Both the position numbers and the translations under genes were made by a program. Positions 58,445-62,823 of a DNA stretch of 62,823 bases are shown here, in pieces (position 1 is the first letter of the stretch; the number at the start of each line of letters is the position of its first letter). The stretch is from Halobacteriales archaeon QS_1_68_20 (GTDB lineage: Archaea > Halobacteriota > Halobacteria > Halobacteriales > PXRE01): NCBI GenBank assembly GCA_003021085.1, contig PXRE01000026.1:1-62823 (forward strand), given 5' to 3'. Under the pieces are notes generated by a model. That model saw only the letters and a list, made by a program, of their open reading frames with translations, was not told the origin of the DNA and did not search any database.

Positions 58445-59872
58445 ATGGCTCAGGCCGATCTCTGCGTACGAAATGCGCGCGTCGTGACGCCGAGCGGAAC
58501 CATCGACGGCGGCGTGGCCGCCGAGGACGGCAAGATCGTCGCCGTGGGGGCCGATTCCAACCTGCCCGAGGCCGAGCGGACCATCGACGCCGAGGGCAAC
58601 TACCTGCTGCCGGGGTTCATCGACCCGCACGTCCACTGGGGCCTCTCCCGGTACGAGTTCGAGTACCACGAAGGTCTAGAACACGATTTCGAGACCGAGA
58701 CACGCGGAGCGGTCCACGGCGGCGTGACGACGGTCGTGAACTTCCTGCTACAACCGGACCCGTACCTGCCGGACATGGACTTCTTCGTGGAGGCTGGCGA
58801 GCAGAACTCCTACATCGACTTCGCGTACCACGCCATCGTCCACAAGGACCACCACTTCGACGAGATCCAGGGCCTCGCGGAGGCGGGCGTCCGCTCGTTC
58901 AAGATCTTCTTCAACTGGTACAAACACGCCGCCCCGGAACTGGGCATCGAGCACTCCCACGCCGGCCGGGTGTACGACCTGCTGTCGCAGGTGGCGGACA
59001 TCCCCAACGGCGTCGTCATGTTCCACGCCGAGAACGAGGACATCGCATACGAGCGCCGCCAGGAACTGCAGGAGGAGGGGCGCAACGATCTGGAAGCCTG
59101 GAGCGAGTCGGCGCCGAACATCTGCGAGGCGATGCAGATCGAACAGATCGGCCGGATGACCGAGATGACCGACTCGCGGTCGTACATCGTCCACATGAGC
59201 ACGGGCGAGGGCGTCGACATCTGCAAGCGCTTCCAGGAGAAGGGGGTCAACCTCCACGCCGAAACGCTGCCCGCCTTCCTCACCCACACCAAAGACGAGG
59301 AGGACCTCGGCGTGTGGGGCAAGATCTCGCCGCCCCTGCGCGGCGAGTGGTCGAAGAAACGGCTCTGGCAGGGCCTGCGAGAGGGGACCGTCGACTACGT
59401 CGGCACCGACCACTGCCCGCACAAGATCGAGTTCAAGCAGAAGGAGAAGGGCAAGTTCGGCGACATCTGGGACGCGATTCCCGGCGACAACAACGGCATC
59501 GAGTACCTGCTCCCCGTCATGATGAGCGAGGGCGTGAACAAGAACCGCATCGGCATCGAGCGCCTGGTGGAGGTCTGCGCCGAGAACAACGCCAGACGGT
59601 GGGGCCTGTACCCCCGGAAGGGCGCACTGCAGGAAGGGTCGGACGCCGACATGGTGATCGTCGACCCCGAGAAGTCGACGGTCGTGGACGACGACTTCTA
59701 CCACACGATGGAACCGGGGTACTCCACCATGCACGGCATGGAACTGACGGGCCTGCCGACCCACACCATCGTCGGCGGCGAGGTCGTCGTGGAGGACGAC
59801 GAACTGGTGGCGGAACCCGGCGGCCGGAACTACCTGCCGCGTGGGCCGAGCGGCGTGCCGAGCGGCGAGTAG
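58445..59872 (+). CDS. Dihydropyrimidinase/hydantoinase-like amidohydrolase
   Basis: A 475-residue cyclic amidohydrolase. Metal ligands are visible: HVHWG after PGFIDP (HxH), the carboxylated-Lys position in VRSFKIFFNWYKH, His in FHAENED, His in IVHMSTGEG and Asp in YVGTDHCPHK. It is D-hydantoinase/dihydropyrimidinase-like but could be allantoinase-like. It opens cyclic ureides (hydantoin, dihydrouracil). ATG at 58445; the stop directly abuts the mocA-like gene. It belongs with the Cox-like genes on the far side of the low-GC island. Confidence 0.9.
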   Translation: MAQADLCVRNARVVTPSGTIDGGVAAEDGKIVAVGADSNLPEAERTIDAEGNYLLPGFIDPHVHWGLSRYEFEYHEGLEHDFETETRGAVHGGVTTVVNFLLQPDPYLPDMDFFVEAGEQNSYIDFAYHAIVHKDHHFDEIQGLAEAGVRSFKIFFNWYKHAAPELGIEHSHAGRVYDLLSQVADIPNGVVMFHAENEDIAYERRQELQEEGRNDLEAWSESAPNICEAMQIEQIGRMTEMTDSRSYIVHMSTGEGVDICKRFQEKGVNLHAETLPAFLTHTKDEEDLGVWGKISPPLRGEWSKKRLWQGLREGTVDYVGTDHCPHKIEFKQKEKGKFGDIWDAIPGDNNGIEYLLPVMMSEGVNKNRIGIERLVEVCAENNARRWGLYPRKGALQEGSDADMVIVDPEKSTVVDDDFYHTMEPGYSTMHGMELTGLPTHTIVGGEVVVEDDELVAEPGGRNYLPRGPSGVPSGE

Positions 59873-60472
59873 ATGACCGTCCTGGGCGTCTTGCTGGCGG
59901 CCGGCACCGGCTCGCGGTTCGAGGCGGGCAACAAACTGCTGGCGGACCTCGGCGGCGACCCGGTGGTCGTCAGGTCGGCCGAGACGCTCGTCGAAGCCCA
60001 CGCCGGAGGCTTCCTCGACGACCTCGTCGCGGTCGTGGGCCACGAGGCAGAGCGGACGGCCGAGGCGCTGGCGGACCTCCCGTTTGAGACCGTCGAGAAC
60101 CCCGACTACGAGGCCGGACAGGCTACCTCTGTCGCTCGTGGCGTCAGGGTGGCCCGCGAGCGTGGCGCCGACGCGGCGGTCTTCGCGCTGGGGGACCTGC
60201 CGTGCGTCGATGCTTCGACGGTCGAAGCCGTCGTGGCCGCCTGGCGCGACTCGGACGACGGCGCCGGCATCGTCGTCCCGACCTGCGACGGCCGCCGGGG
60301 AAACCCCGTGCTGTTCGACGCACGGCACTTCGACGAACTGCTCGCGGTCTCCAGCGACACCGGCGGCCGAGAACTGTTCGACGCGTCCCCCGTCGAGCGC
60401 GTCCCCGTGGACGACCCGGGCATCCACCGGGACGTCGACACGGTCGGGGACCTCGCGGAACTGCGTGAATAG
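59873..60472 (+). CDS. MobA/MocA-like molybdenum-cofactor nucleotidyltransferase
   Basis: A 199-residue GT-A-fold NTP transferase: VLGVLLAAGTGSRFEAGNKL (nucleotide loop with the Lys), VENPDYEAGQATSVARGV, FALGDLPCVDASTVEAVVA and a C-terminal GNPVLFDARHFDEL. The LPCVDAS pattern and GNK resemble MocA, which makes MCD for xanthine-dehydrogenase-type enzymes, fitting CoxL. It directly follows the dihydropyrimidinase-like gene without a gap. Confidence 0.85.
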   Translation: MTVLGVLLAAGTGSRFEAGNKLLADLGGDPVVVRSAETLVEAHAGGFLDDLVAVVGHEAERTAEALADLPFETVENPDYEAGQATSVARGVRVARERGADAAVFALGDLPCVDASTVEAVVAAWRDSDDGAGIVVPTCDGRRGNPVLFDARHFDELLAVSSDTGGRELFDASPVERVPVDDPGIHRDVDTVGDLAELRE

Positions 60473-60483
60473 GCACCGGGAAT

Positions 60484-61701
60484 CTACCGGTTCTCGCGCT
60501 CCTGCAAGCGTCGCTCGCGGATCTCCTCGCGCTCTTCGGTTGTCAGTTCGTCGCTGGGCCCGTCGCCGCGGTGCTGGAACACCTCGTCGGGGTCGAGTTC
60601 CGGCAGGGGCGGATCGCCGGTCTCGCCGTCGATCCGTGCCAGCGCCCGTTCCGCGACCGCCGACAGTTCCGGACTGGCGTCGGCCTCCAGCGCCTCGATC
60701 GCCTCGCGGGCGTCGGCCGCGCGGACGACGCCGAGCGCGTAACAGGCGTCACGACGAACGATCCGGTCGGGATCGGTCAGTCGGTCGATCAGGGTCGGGA
60801 CGAGCGGCGCGACGGCGTCGGGGGTCGCGCGGGCCAGCGAACAGACGATTCCGGCCGCCTCGCGGCGGGTCGGCGCGTCACTGGCCTGGAGCGAGTCCGC
60901 CAGATCGTCGACGCGGTCCTCGACGGCCGTGGGGTCCGCCACAGCGACGTTCGCCAGCACTTCGGCCGCGAACCGGGCCGTCGCTCCGTGCCCGTCGAGG
61001 TACGCCCCGACCTCGGGCGCGACCTCCGCGGCGGCCTCCGGGTCGACCTCCGATATCGAGGCCAGCGCCTGCAGGCCGCTCCGGACGACCGCCGGGTCCG
61101 AGGCGATCAGGATCGGTTCGAGGGCGTCGGCCGCTTCCGCCGGGAACGCCGACCCGAGCGCGACGAACGCGTGGCTGCGCGCACCGTCCGGGTCCGCCCG
61201 GAGGTCCGCGAGCAGGTCGTCGATGGTCTCGCGCAGTTCGGGGGAATCCCGGTCCAGCAAGGCTCCGAGGGTCTTGCCGGTCAACCGCGCCTCGTCCGGC
61301 GAGGGGTCCCGGAGGCCCTCGCGGAGCGGTTCGACCAGCGGTCGGAGTCCGTCGGGGTCGCTCCGGGCGGCCTCCCTGACGGCTACCAGCGTCGCTCGCC
61401 TGGCCCTCGCGTCGTCGCCCCGGAGGAGGTCCCCCAGGGTCTCGGTGTGGGCCGCCAGTCGACCGGGCGCACCGCTGGCGACGGCCTCCAGCGCCGTCGC
61501 CCCCGCCCGGCCGTCCAGCGCCTCGAAGACGGTTTCGAGGTCGACCGACGACGGATCCTCGGTCGCACGGGTCGCGAGCTCCGCGTCCGTGGCGCCCCCC
61601 GTCGGTGGCGCCGGGCCGTCGGAGTCGGTCCCGCGGGGCGGTTCCTGGGTCGACTCGGCGTCCGATTCGTCGTCCGGTGAGTCGGGTGGTTCCGGCGTCA
61701 T
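60484..61701 (-). CDS. HEAT-repeat protein
   Basis: A 405-residue protein. After an acidic, disordered N-terminus (about 45 residues), about nine to ten helical repeats follow with ARRATLVAVREAA, AVVRSGLQALASIS, ARFAAEVLANVAV, TRREAAGIVCSLA and VRRDACYALGVV patterns. The C-terminus is a charged helix (ELTTEEREEIRERRLQEREN). Scaffold or regulatory role; partner unknown. Confidence 0.85.
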   Translation of the reverse strand: MTPEPPDSPDDESDAESTQEPPRGTDSDGPAPPTGGATDAELATRATEDPSSVDLETVFEALDGRAGATALEAVASGAPGRLAAHTETLGDLLRGDDARARRATLVAVREAARSDPDGLRPLVEPLREGLRDPSPDEARLTGKTLGALLDRDSPELRETIDDLLADLRADPDGARSHAFVALGSAFPAEAADALEPILIASDPAVVRSGLQALASISEVDPEAAAEVAPEVGAYLDGHGATARFAAEVLANVAVADPTAVEDRVDDLADSLQASDAPTRREAAGIVCSLARATPDAVAPLVPTLIDRLTDPDRIVRRDACYALGVVRAADAREAIEALEADASPELSAVAERALARIDGETGDPPLPELDPDEVFQHRGDGPSDELTTEEREEIRERRLQERENR

Positions 61702-61825
61702 TGGTCTCGATCCGGCAGCGTCCCCCGGCCGGCGGCGCCGGCCGTTCCCTCCAGTCGTCTGCCGTCTCCGTTAATTCATTAACGAGAACGTTTTTAATAT
61801 ATCGGTCCGTACCTCGTTCCGAACT

Positions 61826-62716
61826 ATGGCTACGAACAGCGAGCGCGGTGGCCGGATGAACCGCCGGTCGCTCCTGCAGAAGATGGCCGGGGCGAGCGCG
61901 GCCGGGTTGCTCGCCGCGGGCGCTAGCGAACCGGTAGCCGCCGGCAAGGGCAGTCTCGGCGGTTCGGACGGCAACCCCTGCGACTGGGACCGTGCCGACG
62001 ACTCCCACCTCCCGTGGGACACCGGCGGCCAGTACGGCGGCTGGGGCGGCCACGAGTACCACGGCACCCCCGAGGGACAGGTGTACAACCCGATCATCTT
62101 CGTCCACGGCAACGGGCGCGACGCCTGCGACTGGCAGGGCCACGCCGACTACATGATCGACCAGGGGTACTACGGCGACGAACTCTGGGCGATCACGTTC
62201 GTCGGGACGACCGACGACGCCGACACCCCGACCCACGAGGACATGCGCAACCAGCTGGACGACTTCGTCCAGAACGTGATGGACTACACCGGCGCCGACC
62301 AGGTCGACATCGTCGAGCACAGCCTCGGGGTCACCGGTGCGTACTGGTGGATGGACAGCTACGACCGCTACGACTGGGTCAACACGTACATCGGGCTGGC
62401 CGGCGCGTTCAACGGCAACTGCTGGTGTTCGTGTTGCTGTGACCAGGGCGACGAGGGCGAACCCTGCCAGTTCATCGCCGCGCAGTGTTACTACGACGGC
62501 CACCCGCTGTACGACATGCAACAGCCCGACGAGACACCCCCGGGGACCAACTGGTACACCGTCCGCGGGTACTACGACGGCATCTACAACCCCTGCGGAC
62601 TCTACTACAGCCCCTACCTCGACGGCGCGGACAACAACCTCTACTACACCGACCACGACGGCGTGCGGGTGTACTCGAAGTCGGACGTCTTTAGCTGGAC
62701 CTACTACAACAACTGA
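61826..62716 (+). CDS. Tat-exported alpha/beta-hydrolase, lipase/PHA-depolymerase-like
   Basis: A 296-residue secreted enzyme. Tat signal NRRSLLQKMAGASAAGLLAA (about 11-30). Lipase fold: VYNPIIFVHGNGRDACDWQG (oxyanion HG), nucleophile VEHSLGVTGAY (H-S-L-G). An unusual Cys cluster CWCSCCCDQG (about 195-204) follows; it could form disulfides or bind metal. The protein ends with aromatic-rich sequence. TTTTTAATATATCGG lies about 30 bases before the ATG. Similar to PhaZ7/lipase families; substrate unproven. Confidence 0.85.
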   Translation: MATNSERGGRMNRRSLLQKMAGASAAGLLAAGASEPVAAGKGSLGGSDGNPCDWDRADDSHLPWDTGGQYGGWGGHEYHGTPEGQVYNPIIFVHGNGRDACDWQGHADYMIDQGYYGDELWAITFVGTTDDADTPTHEDMRNQLDDFVQNVMDYTGADQVDIVEHSLGVTGAYWWMDSYDRYDWVNTYIGLAGAFNGNCWCSCCCDQGDEGEPCQFIAAQCYYDGHPLYDMQQPDETPPGTNWYTVRGYYDGIYNPCGLYYSPYLDGADNNLYYTDHDGVRVYSKSDVFSWTYYNN

Positions 62717-62823
62717 GGTCGGTTCGGGTTGTCGGTGGAAGCCGGACGTCTCGTTGTCGAATTTGGGGTGCTGTTTGGGCCTACGTTGGAGCTGTTGGTG
62801 GTGCCCTCGTTTGAGTTTCGGCG

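Noticed and set aside
1..62823. tRNA or rRNA genes.
   Set aside because: I looked in intergenic stretches for tRNA arm motifs (GGTTCRANYCC-like) and rRNA cores by eye and found none; a tRNAscan-SE/Infernal run would be decisive.

Overview
The window is chromosomal DNA from a haloarchaeon (class Halobacteria). The evidence is a very GC-rich coding bias, acidic proteins, archaeal-only housekeeping genes (ribosomal protein S19e, PDCD5-like DNA-binding protein, class I lysyl-tRNA synthetase, haloarchaeal RNA polymerase subunit epsilon), PitA, Tat-type signal peptides, and leaderless or short-leader genes behind TTAAA/TTTATA-like boxes. Genus cannot be fixed from the sequence alone. No rRNA, tRNA, CRISPR array or intact insertion sequence was found.

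Layout. 0.1-13 kb: acyl-CoA ligase with a fused HhH tail, a 5'-nucleotidase-like phosphoesterase, UspA, MscS, a J-domain membrane protein, a GTPBP1-like GTPase and a class C beta-lactamase-fold hydrolase. A decayed patch follows: a shortened OsmC, and two divergent genes whose 5' halves are both gone. M48 protease and HAD phosphatase come next. 13.6-18.9 kb: metal block with a ZIP transporter and multicopper oxidase operon behind a palindromic operator, DUF2071, an Lrp-TRASH regulator, an HMA metallochaperone and a DMT permease. 19.7-22.3 kb: TrkH, a two-helix protein and TrkA (K+ uptake). 22.9-25.6 kb: PP-loop protein, PDCD5-like protein and S19e, with a damaged UPF0104 flippase-like gene upstream. 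25.8-35.9 kb: ThiL, a VapBC remnant, two S2P-type proteases (one broken), the MobB-MoaE fusion, UMP kinase-LysS, and PadR. 36-40.5 kb: pitA (1-base frameshift), a repeat-rich stretch, and moeA disrupted by a 68-bp duplication-type insertion. 41-46.6 kb: NCS2 nucleobase permease, CocE-type hydrolase and a soluble PAS transducer.

46.6-50.5 kb is the most unusual part. An asparagine-synthetase homologue lacks the glutaminase cysteine. Upstream of it is an unannotated 41-residue peptide gene with its own TATA box, start-site palindrome and terminator. After the initiator Met the peptide begins with Gly and has Asp at position 9, the geometry of a lasso-peptide ring. The RNA polymerase epsilon gene beside it is flanked by three copies of a 43-bp TATA-ended repeat and preceded by a 30-bp 14-2-14 palindrome that has a covarying twin at 13.5 kb.

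50.5-60.5 kb is a catabolic region: a cyclase-family hydrolase, a CoxM/CoxG pair, CoxL/CoxS (xanthine-dehydrogenase type, not CO dehydrogenase), a dihydropyrimidinase-like hydrolase and a MocA-like Moco nucleotidyltransferase. Together with the NCS2 permease and the Moco genes it suggests breakdown of an N-heterocycle. It is interrupted by a low-GC island (56.5-58.4 kb) carrying a membrane protein and a frameshifted secreted serine protease. The window ends with a HEAT-repeat protein and a Tat-exported lipase.

Five copies of a structured intergenic element recur, with conserved outer ends and a covarying stem; two carry 25-27-bp tandem arrays. At least eight genes are visibly damaged. Some defects are deletions or duplications, and two are single-base homopolymer indels that could be sequencing errors.
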